From: Pseudotabrizicola sp.
GTDB taxonomy: Bacteria; Pseudomonadota; Alphaproteobacteria; Rhodobacterales; Rhodobacteraceae
DNA: 64,000 nt
Reading direction: 5' to 3'
Assembly (NCBI RefSeq): GCF_030684215.1
Contig: NZ_JAUXOV010000073.1
Span: 220,396 to 284,395 of the forward strand
Position numbers and translations under genes: made by a program. Under the pieces are notes generated by a model, which saw only the letters and a program-made list of their open reading frames with translations, was not told where the DNA came from and made no database searches. Below, one piece after another: positions 36,314 to 45,380 of the stretch (the stretch's first letter is position 1; each line of letters begins with the position of its first letter).

Positions 36314-37495
36314 ATGAAGAAACTGCTTCTTGCCACCGCAGCCACAGCGCTGATTGCCGGAGCCGCGCAGGCCGAAGATGTGAAAATGGGGATCATTCTG
36401 GGCTTCACCGGCCCGCTGGAATCGATCACGCCGAACATGGCGACCGGGGCCGAACTGGCGATCACCGAGGTGAACGCGTCCGGCAAATTCGCGCTTGGCA
36501 CCGTGGTTCCGGTCCGCGCAGACTCGACCTGCATCGACGCCGCTGCTGCAACTGCTGCCGCTGACCGTCTGGTCACCGCCGAAGGCATCAAGGCCATCAT
36601 GGGCGCAGATTGTTCGGGCGTGACCGGGGCGATCTTGCAAAACGTCGCACGCACCAATGGCGTGGCGATGATCTCGCCTTCCGCCACCTCGCCTGCACTG
36701 TCCACCGCCGAAGATGACGGGCTGTTCTTCCGCACCGCCCCGTCTGATGCACGTCAGGGCGTCGTCATGACCGACATTCTGATGGACAAGGGCATCAAGA
36801 CCGTCGCCCTGACCTACACCAACAATGACTACGGCAAGGGTCTGGCCGACAGCTTCGCCGAAGCCTTCACCGCAGCCGGCGGCACAGTCACCATCAACGC
36901 CCCGCATGAAGACGACAAGGCCGACTATTCGGCCGAAGTCGCATCGCTCGCCTCGGCTGGTGGTGAAGTGCTGGTCGTGGCGGGCTACACCGACAAGGGT
37001 GGCAAGTCGATCATCCAAGCCTCGCTTGATTCGGGCGCGTTCTCGACCTTCGTTTTGCCCGATGGCATGGTTGGTCAAAAGCTGGTGGATGATATCGGCG
37101 AAGGTCTGAACGGGTCGTTCGGCCAGTATCCCGGCACCGATAGCCAAGGCGCTGAAGTCTTCCAGAGCCTTGCAACTGCTGCTGGCTTTGACGGCACCTC
37201 GGCCTTTGCGCCGGAATCCTACGATGCGGCTGCCCTGATCATGTTGGCCATGGCCGCTGCCGGGTCGACCGATTCCAAGGATTGGGCCGGCAAGGTGATG
37301 GAACTGGCCAACGCGCCGGGCGAGCCGATCCTGCCGGGTGAACTGGGCAAAGCGCTGGAGCTGATCGCAGCTGGCACCGAAATCGACTATGTGGGTGCCA
37401 CCGCCGTAGAGCTGATCGGACCGGGCGAAAGCGCCGGCAACTACCGCGAGATCGAGATCAAGGACGGCAAGATCGAAACGATCAAGTTCCGCTGA
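36314..37495 (+). CDS. Branched-chain amino acid-type ABC transporter substrate-binding protein
   Basis: The 393-residue precursor has a clear signal peptide (MKKLLLATAATALIAGAAQA) and the Type 1 periplasmic binding fold of LivJ/amide-binding proteins. It contains IILGFTGPLESITPNMATGA, AIMGADCSGVTGAILQNVA and PDGMVGQKLVDDIGEGLNGS. ATG 36314 has GGGAG upstream; the open frame before it is not coding. It heads a five-gene transporter operon. The ligand cannot be read from the sequence: branched-chain amino acids, polar amides, urea and methylated amines are all possible for this family. A strong hairpin follows the stop. Confidence 0.9.
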   Translation: MKKLLLATAATALIAGAAQAEDVKMGIILGFTGPLESITPNMATGAELAITEVNASGKFALGTVVPVRADSTCIDAAAATAAADRLVTAEGIKAIMGADCSGVTGAILQNVARTNGVAMISPSATSPALSTAEDDGLFFRTAPSDARQGVVMTDILMDKGIKTVALTYTNNDYGKGLADSFAEAFTAAGGTVTINAPHEDDKADYSAEVASLASAGGEVLVVAGYTDKGGKSIIQASLDSGAFSTFVLPDGMVGQKLVDDIGEGLNGSFGQYPGTDSQGAEVFQSLATAAGFDGTSAFAPESYDAAALIMLAMAAAGSTDSKDWAGKVMELANAPGEPILPGELGKALELIAAGTEIDYVGATAVELIGPGESAGNYREIEIKDGKIETIKFR

Positions 37496-37517
37496 TCGCG
37501 GCCTGATAAACCTTTGA

Positions 37518-37546
37518 CAACGGCCCGGAGATATTCCGGGCCGTTG
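37518..37546 (+). terminator. Intercistronic hairpin after the binding-protein gene
   Basis: CAACGGCCCGG pairs with CCGGGCCGTTG, eleven base pairs around a seven-base loop, with no T run. In transport operons such hairpins protect the abundant binding-protein message and reduce expression of the membrane components. Confidence 0.75.
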
Positions 37547-37615
37547 CCACATAAGACAAAGCCTCCGCGCCCGGAAAATCTGGATGATGCGACGGAAGGT
37601 TCAGGGGAAAACAAG

Positions 37616-38407
37616 ATGATCGAGGTTGAGAACCTTCACCGGCATTTTGGCGGATTTCGCGCTGTTGACGGCGCGTCGCTATCGATTGCGACAGGCTCTG
37701 TCACCGGGCTGATCGGACCGAATGGCGCAGGCAAGACCACGCTGTTCAACGTGATCGCCGGGCGCCTGAAGCCCACCAGCGGCACCGTTCGGATGGCGGG
37801 CGAGGATATCACCGGCCTGCCGCCGCATGAGCTGTTCCACAAAGGCCTTTTGCGCACCTTTCAGATTGCGCACGAGTTCGGGTCGATGAGCTGCGTTGAA
37901 AACCTGATGATGGTGCCGGGCGCGCAGATGGGGGAAACCCTGTGGAACGCATGGTTCCGCCGGGGTGCGGTGCAGGCCGAGGAAGCGCGCCTGCGCGAAA
38001 AGGCCCATGATGTGCTGAAATTCCTGACCATCGACCATCTGGCCGATCAAAAGGCCAGCCAGATTTCAGGCGGGCAGAAAAAGCTGCTGGAACTGGGGCG
38101 CACGATGATGGTCGATGCCAAGATCGTCTTTCTGGACGAGGTGGGCGCTGGTGTAAACCGCACCCTGCTGAACACCATCGGCGATGCCATCCTGCGGCTG
38201 AACGCCGAACGCGGCTATACGTTCTGCGTGATTGAGCATGACATGGATTTCATCGGTCGGTTGTGCAACCCGGTGATCTGCATGGCCGAGGGCCACGTTC
38301 TGGCGCAGGGCACGGTCGAGGAGGTCAAGAACGATGAACGCGTCATCGAGGCCTATCTGGGGACCGGATTGAAGAACAAGATCAAGCAGGAGGCCGCCCA
38401 TGGCTGA
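37616..38407 (+). CDS. livG: Liv-type ABC transporter ATPase (LivG-like)
   Basis: The 263-residue ATPase has Walker A GLIGPNGAGKTTLFNVIAG, the signature ISGGQKKLLELGRTMM and the switch histidine in CVIEHDMDFIG. The Walker B stretch is FLDEVGAGVNRTLL, where the usual proline after D-E is valine and the D-loop is altered; catalytic Asp and Glu remain. The long length and the AHEFGSMSCVENLMM insert are typical of LivG. AGGGGA upstream supports ATG 37616. It overlaps livF by eight bases. With LivF it powers the LivHM permease. Confidence 0.9.
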   Translation: MIEVENLHRHFGGFRAVDGASLSIATGSVTGLIGPNGAGKTTLFNVIAGRLKPTSGTVRMAGEDITGLPPHELFHKGLLRTFQIAHEFGSMSCVENLMMVPGAQMGETLWNAWFRRGAVQAEEARLREKAHDVLKFLTIDHLADQKASQISGGQKKLLELGRTMMVDAKIVFLDEVGAGVNRTLLNTIGDAILRLNAERGYTFCVIEHDMDFIGRLCNPVICMAEGHVLAQGTVEEVKNDERVIEAYLGTGLKNKIKQEAAHG

Positions 38408-39110
38408 GCCGTTTTTGATTGGCGAGGCGATGACCGGCGGCTATGGCGGCGCGGATATTCTGCACAGCTGCACCATAGCGGTTGATCCGGGCCAGATCGC
38501 CGTGATTGTCGGGCCGAATGGCGCTGGCAAATCCACCGCGATGAAGGCGGTGTTTGGCATGCTGAAGCTTCGCGGCGGGTCGGTGCGGCTGAAGGGTGAG
38601 GATATCACCCAGCTTTCGCCGCAGGCGCGGGTGGCCAAGGGCATGGCCTTTGTGCCACAGACCAGCAACATCTTTACCTCGATGACGGTAGAGGAAAACC
38701 TTGAGATGGGCGCATTCCTGCGCCGCGATGACATCAAGGGCACGATGGAGCAGGTGTATCATCTGTTCCCGATCCTTAAGGACAAGCGGCATCAGGCGGC
38801 GGGCGAGTTGTCGGGCGGGCAGCGCCAGCAGGTCGCCGTGGGCCGCGCTCTGATGACCCAGCCAAGCGTGTTGATGCTGGACGAGCCTACTGCCGGGGTC
38901 AGCCCCATCGTGATGGACGAATTGTTCGACCGCATCATCGAGGTGGCGCGCACCGGCATCTCCATCCTTATGGTGGAACAAAACGCCAGACAAGCACTTG
39001 ATATCGCAGACAAAGGCTATGTTCTGGTGCAAGGCGCCAACCGCTTTACCGACACCGGGCAGGCCCTGCTTGCCGACCCGGATGTGCGCAAATCTTTCCT
39101 CGGGGGCTGA
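38400..39110 (+). CDS. livF: Liv-type ABC transporter ATPase (LivF-like)
   Basis: The 236-residue ATPase has Walker A VGPNGAGKSTAMKAVFG, the signature LSGGQRQQVAVGRALM, Walker B VLMLDEPTAGVSP and the switch histidine position filled as MVEQNARQAL, the glutamine-asparagine form typical of LivF. It begins inside the end of livG and ends three bases before the livH ATG, so translation is coupled. Confidence 0.92.
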   Translation: MAEPFLIGEAMTGGYGGADILHSCTIAVDPGQIAVIVGPNGAGKSTAMKAVFGMLKLRGGSVRLKGEDITQLSPQARVAKGMAFVPQTSNIFTSMTVEENLEMGAFLRRDDIKGTMEQVYHLFPILKDKRHQAAGELSGGQRQQVAVGRALMTQPSVLMLDEPTAGVSPIVMDELFDRIIEVARTGISILMVEQNARQALDIADKGYVLVQGANRFTDTGQALLADPDVRKSFLGG

Positions 39111-39113
39111 GCC

Positions 39114-40124
39114 ATGGATATTCTCAACGCCCTTGTGGCTTTTCTGAACTTCGTCTTCATCCCCGGGCTGGCTTACGGCGCGCAGTTGGCGCTGGGGGCG
39201 CTGGGGGCGACGCTGATTTACTCGATCCTGCGGTTTTCCAACTTTGCCCATGGTGACACCATGGCGATCGGCACGGTGTTTGTGATCCTGCTGACATGGG
39301 GTCTGCAATCGCTGGGCGTCAGTTTTGGCCCGCTGCCAACCGCCCTTCTGGCGCTGCCCTTTGGCATTTTGCTGACCGCCATTCTGCTGCTGGGCACAGA
39401 CCGAGTGGTCTACCGATACTATCGCCGGGTCAAAGCCGCGCCGGTGATTTTGGTGATGGCCTCGCTGGGGGTGATGTTCATCCTTAACGGGGTCACCCGA
39501 TTTATCATTGGCACCAGTGATATCAGCTTTACCGATGGCACAAGGTTCATTGTGTCGGCGGGCGATTTCCGTGCGTGGTCAGGGCTGGCCGAGGGGCTTG
39601 CGATCCGCACCACGCAAGGCGTGACACTGGTGGTGGCGATCATCGCGGTGGCGCTGCTGTTCTGGTTCTTGCAAAAGACCCGCACCGGCAAATCAATGCG
39701 GGCGTTTTCCGACAATGAAGATCTGGCGCTGTTATCGGGCATCAACCCCGACCGGGTCGTTGCCGTGACATGGATCGTGGCGGCGGCGCTCGCCACCACC
39801 GCAGGCACGCTTTACGGGCTGGACAAAGGCTTCAGCCCATTCACCTATTTCCAACTGCTGCTGCCGATTTTCGCCGCCGCCATCGTCGGCGGCCTTGGCA
39901 GCCCGATTGGCGCGATTGCGGGCGGCTTTGTGATCGCCTTTTCCGAGGTGATGGTCACATACGCCTGGAAAAAAGTGGTGACCTATCTGGTGCCTGACAG
40001 CATGGCGCCCAGCGGATTGGTGCAGTTGATGTCGACTGATTACAAATTCGCTGTCAGCTTTGTGATCCTGATCATCGTGCTGCTGGTGATGCCCACCGGC
40101 CTGTTCAAAGGAAAATCGATATGA
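39114..40124 (+). CDS. livH: Liv-type ABC transporter permease (LivH-like)
   Basis: The 336-residue inner-membrane protein has about eight hydrophobic segments and conserved LivH stretches: GLAYGAQLALGALGATLIYS, RFSNFAHGDTMAIG, and LPIFAAAIVGGLGSPIGAIAG near the C-terminus, the coupling region to the ATPases. It is slightly longer than E. coli LivH (308 residues). The gene follows livF by three bases and overlaps livM by four. Confidence 0.92.
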   Translation: MDILNALVAFLNFVFIPGLAYGAQLALGALGATLIYSILRFSNFAHGDTMAIGTVFVILLTWGLQSLGVSFGPLPTALLALPFGILLTAILLLGTDRVVYRYYRRVKAAPVILVMASLGVMFILNGVTRFIIGTSDISFTDGTRFIVSAGDFRAWSGLAEGLAIRTTQGVTLVVAIIAVALLFWFLQKTRTGKSMRAFSDNEDLALLSGINPDRVVAVTWIVAAALATTAGTLYGLDKGFSPFTYFQLLLPIFAAAIVGGLGSPIGAIAGGFVIAFSEVMVTYAWKKVVTYLVPDSMAPSGLVQLMSTDYKFAVSFVILIIVLLVMPTGLFKGKSI

Positions 40125-41455
40125 GCGGCGCACAGATGACCTCTCAGGCCCTGCCCCAAGGCCCCGCGCGCGGGCTGCTGCTGGCGGCGTTCGTTGCGGC
40201 GCTGTTCATCGCAACCGGCATGTTCCAAAGCTGGACCCTCGCGTTGCTGATCGTGAACATGGCGCTGATTTCGTCGATCATGGCCTTGGGTGTGAACATT
40301 CAATGGGGCTATGCCGGGCTGTTCTCAGTCGGCACCATGGGCTTTGTGGCGCTGGGCGGATTGTCGGTGGTGCTGGTGTCATCCTCGCCAGCGCCGGGGG
40401 GGTGGGCCGCGGGTGGTCCCGGCATCCTGTTGGGGCTGATGATGGGGGCGGCCACCATTGCCGCCGCTGTGATGGCTGCCGCCAAGGTGCCAAAGGGCCG
40501 CAAGCGCACAATAAGCGTGGCAGTGATCCTGATTGTCGGATTTTTCATCTTCCGCGCCATCTTTGACCCCGCCGTGCAGGCGGTCGAGGCGAACAATCCG
40601 TCGGCCCACGGCAACCTTGGTGGTCTGGGCCTGCCGGTCCTGCTGGCTTGGCCGGTGGGGGGGCTGTTGGCCGCCGCCGCCGCATGGGCCATCGGCAAAA
40701 CCGCACTTGGCCTGCGATCGGATTATCTGGCCATCGCCACGCTGGGCATTGCCGAAATCATCCTTGCGGTGATGAAAAACGAAGACTGGCTGGGACGCGG
40801 CGTGAAAAACGTGATCTCCCTGCCCCGACCTGTACCCTATGAGGTAGACCTGCAACGCACCCAAGCCTTTGTTGACTGGGCCACGAGCTGGGGCTTTGAC
40901 CCGATCACCGCCTCGTCCATCGTGGTGCGGCTGATGTATACCGGGCTGTTCGCCGTGGTGCTTCTGGCGCTGATCTGGCTGTCACAGGCCGCCCTTCACA
41001 GCCCTTGGGGCCGGATGATGCGCGCGATCCGCGACAATGAAGTATCGGCCGAGGCGATGGGCAAAGACGTGACCCGCCGCCATTTGCAGGTGTTCATCCT
41101 TGGCAGCGCCGTCATCGGCATTGCGGGCGCGATGATGACCACCCTAGACAGCCAGCTGACGCCCGGTTCCTATTCGCCTTTGCGCTTCACCTTCCTGATC
41201 TGGGTGATGGTGATCGTGGGCGGCTCGGGCAACAACTGGGGATCTGTCCTTGGCGGCTTTCTGATCTGGTGGCTTTGGGTCATGGTGGAACCCATTGGCA
41301 ACTGGGTGATGACGCTTATTACAAGCGGCATGGCGGATGGCTGGCTCAAGGGTCACCTGATCAACTCTGCCGCCCATATGCGCCTGCTGACCATGGGCGT
41401 AGTGCTGCTGCTGGTGCTGCGCTTTGCGCCAAAAGGGCTGTTGCCGGAGCGCTAA
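40121..41455 (+). CDS. livM: Liv-type ABC transporter permease (LivM-like)
   Basis: The 444-residue permease partners LivH. It has GVNIQWGYAGLFSVGTMGFV early, a hydrophobic insert (about residues 95-160, with MMGAATIAAAVMAAAKV), then LRSDYLAIATLGIAEIILAV, DNEVSAEAMGKDVTRRHLQV and the coupling region GSGNNWGSVLGGFLIWW. The insert makes it longer than the common 320-425 residues. The ATG overlaps the livH stop as ATGA. A perfect palindrome follows 35 bases after the stop. Confidence 0.9.
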   Translation: MSGAQMTSQALPQGPARGLLLAAFVAALFIATGMFQSWTLALLIVNMALISSIMALGVNIQWGYAGLFSVGTMGFVALGGLSVVLVSSSPAPGGWAAGGPGILLGLMMGAATIAAAVMAAAKVPKGRKRTISVAVILIVGFFIFRAIFDPAVQAVEANNPSAHGNLGGLGLPVLLAWPVGGLLAAAAAWAIGKTALGLRSDYLAIATLGIAEIILAVMKNEDWLGRGVKNVISLPRPVPYEVDLQRTQAFVDWATSWGFDPITASSIVVRLMYTGLFAVVLLALIWLSQAALHSPWGRMMRAIRDNEVSAEAMGKDVTRRHLQVFILGSAVIGIAGAMMTTLDSQLTPGSYSPLRFTFLIWVMVIVGGSGNNWGSVLGGFLIWWLWVMVEPIGNWVMTLITSGMADGWLKGHLINSAAHMRLLTMGVVLLLVLRFAPKGLLPER

Positions 41456-41489
41456 GGGCGCCAACCCTTGCCAACCGCCTGACCGTCAG

Positions 41490-41568
41490 ACGCCTCCGGC
41501 GGGAGTATTTCGAAAGCAGCAAACCAAGCTCATGTTTGCTGCTTTCGAAATACTCCCGCCGGAGGCGT
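41490..41568. repeat. Perfect palindrome with 35-bp arms after livM, copy 2
   Basis: The arms at 41490-41524 and 41534-41568 are perfect reverse complements around a nine-base loop. The core CCTCCGGCGGGAGTATTT and GAAAGCAGCAAA is shared with the imperfect copy at 5112-5197. It probably forms a very stable RNA hairpin at the 3' end of the liv message. The lack of any mismatch suggests recent origin or active maintenance. Confidence 0.9.
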
Positions 41569-41713
41569 TCAACGTCAAAGGGCGCACAACATTGCCTAGC
41601 TGCAGCCAAGCCCCGCCCAACGACAACCTATCCGCGACATTTGCTGTCGCGCTTTGACATGACCCCCGTCGCCGGCGCGGCCACTCTGCGGTCAAAGGCA
41701 ACGGAGTCCTGCA

Positions 41714-44134
41714 ATGAAATCCCATACCCGCGTGGTTGTCATCGGCGGCGGTGTCGTCGGTTGTTCGGTTCTGTATCACCTGACAAAGCTGGGCTGGTCT
41801 GATGTGACCCTGATTGAGCGGTCTGAACTGACCTCGGGCAGCACGTGGCATGCGGCGGGTGGGTTCCACACCCTGAACGGCGACACCAACATGGCCGCGC
41901 TGCAAGGCTACACCATCCGACTTTATAAAGAACTGGAACAGATCACCGGCATGTCCTGCGGCCTCCACCACGTCGGCGGCATCACTCTGGCCGACAACGA
42001 GGCGCGCTTCGAGCAACTGAAAGCCGAACGCGCCAAGCACCGCTATATGGGGCTGGATACCGAGATCCTTGGGCCAGAGGAGATCCACAAGCTGACCGAT
42101 GGGATGGTAAACCTGCAAGGCATCCTCGGCGCGCTTTACGACCCGCTCGATGGCCACCTCGACCCCTCGGGTACAACCCACGCCTATGCAAAGGCGGCGC
42201 GAATGGGTGGGGCCGAGATCATCCTGCACAACCGCGTGTTGGAGACCAACCCAACCAAAGACGGCTGGGAGGTGGTCACCGAAAAAGGCACCATCACCTG
42301 CGAGCATCTGGTCAACGCCGGCGGCCTCTGGGCGCGCGAAATCGGAGCGATGGCGGGCGTCTACCTGCCACTGTTGCCGATGGCACACCAATATCTTGTG
42401 ACCGATGATATCCCCGAGATCATGGATATCCTGAAATCGGGCCGCGAATTTCCGCATGTCATGGACCCCGGCGGCGAATCCTACCTGCGGCAAGAGGGTC
42501 GCGGCCTTTGCATCGGCTTCTATGAGAAACCCTGCGAGCCATGGGCGGTCGACGGCACGCCCTGGACCTTCGGCCACGAACTGCTCAACGAGCAATTCGA
42601 CAAGATCGAGGATTCGGTCAATTTCGCCTACCGCCGCTTTCCGGTCCTCGAACGTTCCGGCGTCAAACGGGTGATCCACGGCCCCTTCACCTTTGCCCCC
42701 GACGGCAACCCGCTGGTCGGTCCGGTGCAGGGCTTGCGCAACTACTGGTCCGCCTGTGCCGTAATGGCCGGGTTCAGCCAGGGCGGCGGCATGGGCCTTG
42801 CCCTTGCGCAATGGATGATCGAGGGCGAGGTCGAGCGCGACCCGCGCGGCTTTGACGTCTCACGCTTTGGCACATGGACCAGCCCCGGCTACACCGTGCC
42901 CAAGGTGATCGAAAACTACCAAATGCGCTTCAACGTCTCTTACCCGAATGAGGAACGCCCCGCTGCCCGTCCGTTCCGCACCACGCCGATGTATGAGGTG
43001 TTCGACGGGCTGAACGCCGTCTGGGGCCAGCAATACGGGTTAGAGGTGGTCAACTACCACGCCCTGCCCGATGAGCCGCGCTACGAAGAACCGTCCTTCA
43101 AACGCTCCAACGCATGGGAGGCAACCCGGCAAGAGGTCATGGCCGTCCGCGGCAGCGTTGGCATCAACGAAGTGCAAAACTTTGGCAAATACCTGATCAA
43201 GGGCGAAGGCGCGCGCGCTTGGCTTGACCGCATCATGGCAGGCCGCATCCCCAAACCAGGCCGCCTGTCGCTGACCCCGATGCTGGCGCATTCGGGCAAG
43301 ATCATAGGCGATTTCACCGTCACTTGCCTGTCCGAGCATGAATTCCAGCTCACGGCCAGCTACGGCGCGCAAGGCTGGCACCAGCGTTGGTTTGAGCAAA
43401 ACGCCGCCCCCGGTGTAACTGTGGAAAACATCTCCGACACCCGCTCCGGCTTTCAGGTCGCCGGCCCCCTTGCGCGCGAACTGTTGTCGCGCGTCACCCG
43501 CGCCGATGTGTCGGCGGAGACGTTCAAATTCATGGATGCCAAACGCCTGACCATCGGCATGGCGAACTGCCTTGTGCAGCGCGTCAGCTACACCGCCGAT
43601 CTGGGCTATGAGATATTCACCGATCAGATGTCGGTCCGCCATCTGTGGGATATCCTCAACCAGCACGGTGCCGACCTTGGCCTGCGCCCCTTCGGTATGC
43701 GCGCGATGATGTCCTTGCGTCTCGACAAATGGTTCGGTTCATGGGGTCGCGAGTTCAGCCCCGACTACACCCCGGCAGAGACCGGCCTTGACCGCTTCAT
43801 CGCGTGGAACAAGCCCGCCGACTGGATCGGCCGGGCCGCCGCCACTGCCGAAAAGGCAACCGGCCCGAAACGCCGCCTTACGCAGTTCATCGTCGATGCC
43901 AAAGACGCAGATGTGGTGGCATGGGAACCGATCTGGCTGAACGGTTCGGTGCAGGGCTACTGCACCTCGGGCGGCTACAGCCATACCACCGGACAATCGG
44001 TCGCCATGGGTTTCCTGCCATCGGGCGCCATCAAGGAAGGGCTGGAGGTTGAAATTGAAATTCTGGGCCACCGCCGCCCCGCCCGCGTTCACCTTGCCCC
44101 TCTATGGGACGATGCAGGCCGGATGCGCGCCTGA
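41714..44134 (+). CDS. FAD-dependent dimethylglycine/sarcosine dehydrogenase-like protein (DAO + GcvT)
   Basis: The 806-residue protein has an N-terminal FAD domain (VVVIGGGVVGCSVLYHL at residues 7-23), a FAO_M region, and C-terminal GcvT domains (from about residue 435, ending GSVQGYCTSGGYSHTTGQSV and AMGFLP) that bind folate. His46 in SGSTWHAAGG corresponds to the histidine that carries covalent FAD in dimethylglycine and sarcosine dehydrogenases. It therefore probably removes a methyl group from an N-methylated glycine and passes the one-carbon unit to tetrahydrofolate. GGAG upstream supports ATG 41714. It follows a Liv transporter on the same strand, which may import the substrate. Confidence 0.85.
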   Translation: MKSHTRVVVIGGGVVGCSVLYHLTKLGWSDVTLIERSELTSGSTWHAAGGFHTLNGDTNMAALQGYTIRLYKELEQITGMSCGLHHVGGITLADNEARFEQLKAERAKHRYMGLDTEILGPEEIHKLTDGMVNLQGILGALYDPLDGHLDPSGTTHAYAKAARMGGAEIILHNRVLETNPTKDGWEVVTEKGTITCEHLVNAGGLWAREIGAMAGVYLPLLPMAHQYLVTDDIPEIMDILKSGREFPHVMDPGGESYLRQEGRGLCIGFYEKPCEPWAVDGTPWTFGHELLNEQFDKIEDSVNFAYRRFPVLERSGVKRVIHGPFTFAPDGNPLVGPVQGLRNYWSACAVMAGFSQGGGMGLALAQWMIEGEVERDPRGFDVSRFGTWTSPGYTVPKVIENYQMRFNVSYPNEERPAARPFRTTPMYEVFDGLNAVWGQQYGLEVVNYHALPDEPRYEEPSFKRSNAWEATRQEVMAVRGSVGINEVQNFGKYLIKGEGARAWLDRIMAGRIPKPGRLSLTPMLAHSGKIIGDFTVTCLSEHEFQLTASYGAQGWHQRWFEQNAAPGVTVENISDTRSGFQVAGPLARELLSRVTRADVSAETFKFMDAKRLTIGMANCLVQRVSYTADLGYEIFTDQMSVRHLWDILNQHGADLGLRPFGMRAMMSLRLDKWFGSWGREFSPDYTPAETGLDRFIAWNKPADWIGRAAATAEKATGPKRRLTQFIVDAKDADVVAWEPIWLNGSVQGYCTSGGYSHTTGQSVAMGFLPSGAIKEGLEVEIEILGHRRPARVHLAPLWDDAGRMRA

Positions 44135-44136
44135 TC

Positions 44137-44157
44137 CATTTTCTGTTCTCAAATATC
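44137..44157 (-). repeat. 21-bp intergenic box, copy B
   Basis: This is the exact reverse complement of the box at 14072-14092. It starts two bases after the dehydrogenase stop codon and is followed ten bases later by a GC-rich hairpin. Confidence 0.7.
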
Positions 44158-44166
44158 CTCAGGGGT

Positions 44167-44187
44167 CTGGGGGGCGAGCCCCCCCAG
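44167..44187. terminator. G/C-run hairpin after the dehydrogenase gene
   Basis: CTGGGGGG pairs with CCCCCCAG around a loop of about five bases. It lies between the convergent dehydrogenase and DUF2332 stops and probably ends both transcripts. Confidence 0.75.
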
Positions 44188-44193
44188 TCCACA

Positions 44194-45228
44194 TCAGCCC
44201 CCCGCGCCACGCCACTCCAGCCATTGCCCGTGAAACCCGGCACGCCCCAGCGTGATCCGCAGATCGCCCGGCCACAGCCGCAGCGTCACTGCTGCGCCAT
44301 TGTCTGCGCCATCTGCCTCCATTCCCAGCCAGACCAGCGGGGCGTCAGGGGTGGCCCTTTCCCCTGCCAGCGCCATCGCCACCGCAATCCGGTCTTGGGC
44401 GATCGCGGGAAAGTACTGGTGCGCAATGGTGTGATAGACCAGATGCACCGCCCCCGGTCGCGGCTGGCTCAGCCGTGCCTCCAGCCAGTCTGCTGCGTCG
44501 CCCGCATCCACCACCGCGCTCTGCCCCACCCCGAGGGCTGCCTGCAACCGTGCCAGCCGGTCCGCCTGATCGGCCCAGACAAAGGCCATCAGCCGTGCGC
44601 CATCGCGCGTGGGGTCTAGCGGGTGCAGATCCACCCCGCGCCGCGCCGCCACTGTGATCCGCGTCACAGGTGGCACCACCCCCCCGCGCCAGTCAGGGCA
44701 CAGACGCACAAGGCTGGCTGACGCCCCAATAACGCCCTCCGGCACCTGCAATGCATAGCGGTCGAACCATAGGTTCAGCCCCGCGCTCGCCCCCAGTTCC
44801 GACAGCACCAGCGGCAGGCCATAGCGCCGCGTCACCTCTGCCGCCGCCGCCAGCAGAACGGCAGATCGTCCGACCTCGTTGGTCTGTGGCGCGGTCTTGA
44901 CCCAATCGCACAGGAACGCATCTTCGGCCAGCAAGGCTCTGACCAGCGGCGCCGCAAGGTCCCTGCCCGCGTCCGGCGGATAGAGGGCGGCCAGATCCGG
45001 CACCCGCCCCGCCAGCACCAGCGCATGCAGCCCGCCTGCAATCCGCAGCGGCACCGAGGCCGCACGCGGCCCCAGATCACCCGGCCATGCCGCCACCTGT
45101 TGCGCAAGCATGGTGCCGCGCGGCCAGACCTGTCCCAGCACCCGCAAGAGACGCGCAGTAAAGGGCGACCCAAGGGCATCACAGGCGCCGGCCTGTTCCT
45201 CCAGCGCAAAGCCAAAGCTGTCTGTCAT
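44194..45228 (-). CDS. DUF2332 family protein
   Basis: The 344-residue soluble protein fits the DUF2332 family. It begins near SFGFALEEQAGACDALGSPF, has LHALVLAGRVPDLAALYPPD, then GLPLVLSELGASAGLNLWFD and VYHTIAHQYFPAIAQDRIAV. The S-E-x-G-x-S-A-G-L-N block resembles a nucleotide or SAM-binding turn, and a methyltransferase-like fold is possible, but I know of no demonstrated function. ATG 45228 has GGAGG at good spacing; the frame upstream to 45249 lacks one. It is divergent from the MobA-like gene. Confidence 0.85.
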   Translation of the reverse strand: MTDSFGFALEEQAGACDALGSPFTARLLRVLGQVWPRGTMLAQQVAAWPGDLGPRAASVPLRIAGGLHALVLAGRVPDLAALYPPDAGRDLAAPLVRALLAEDAFLCDWVKTAPQTNEVGRSAVLLAAAAEVTRRYGLPLVLSELGASAGLNLWFDRYALQVPEGVIGASASLVRLCPDWRGGVVPPVTRITVAARRGVDLHPLDPTRDGARLMAFVWADQADRLARLQAALGVGQSAVVDAGDAADWLEARLSQPRPGAVHLVYHTIAHQYFPAIAQDRIAVAMALAGERATPDAPLVWLGMEADGADNGAAVTLRLWPGDLRITLGRAGFHGQWLEWRGAGG

Positions 45229-45272
45229 TGCAGCCTCCATCTTTTTCACATGCTTGCGCAGAGCGGACCAAA

Positions 45273-45289
45273 GGTCAACAAAGTTGACC
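45273..45289. promoter_or_regulatory. Palindrome in the DUF2332/MobA-like intergenic region
   Basis: GGTCAAC and GTTGACC are perfect seven-base arms around AAA. It lies 45 bases before the DUF2332 start and 92 before the MobA-like start, and its right arm holds a TTGACC that could serve as a -35 element. It is a plausible operator. Confidence 0.45.
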
Positions 45290-45380
45290 CTTTATTTTCT
45301 TGTCCCATGTCCGACCCGGAGTCATGAAGACGCAAGGACCAAGCTGACTTGCGCCCGCCCCCGATGAAAGCCGCCAAACC

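Noticed and set aside
41486-42811. A 441-codon minus-strand frame opposite the FAD/GcvT gene
   Set aside because: It runs through the palindrome and the reverse of a well-supported dehydrogenase and has no recognisable domain.
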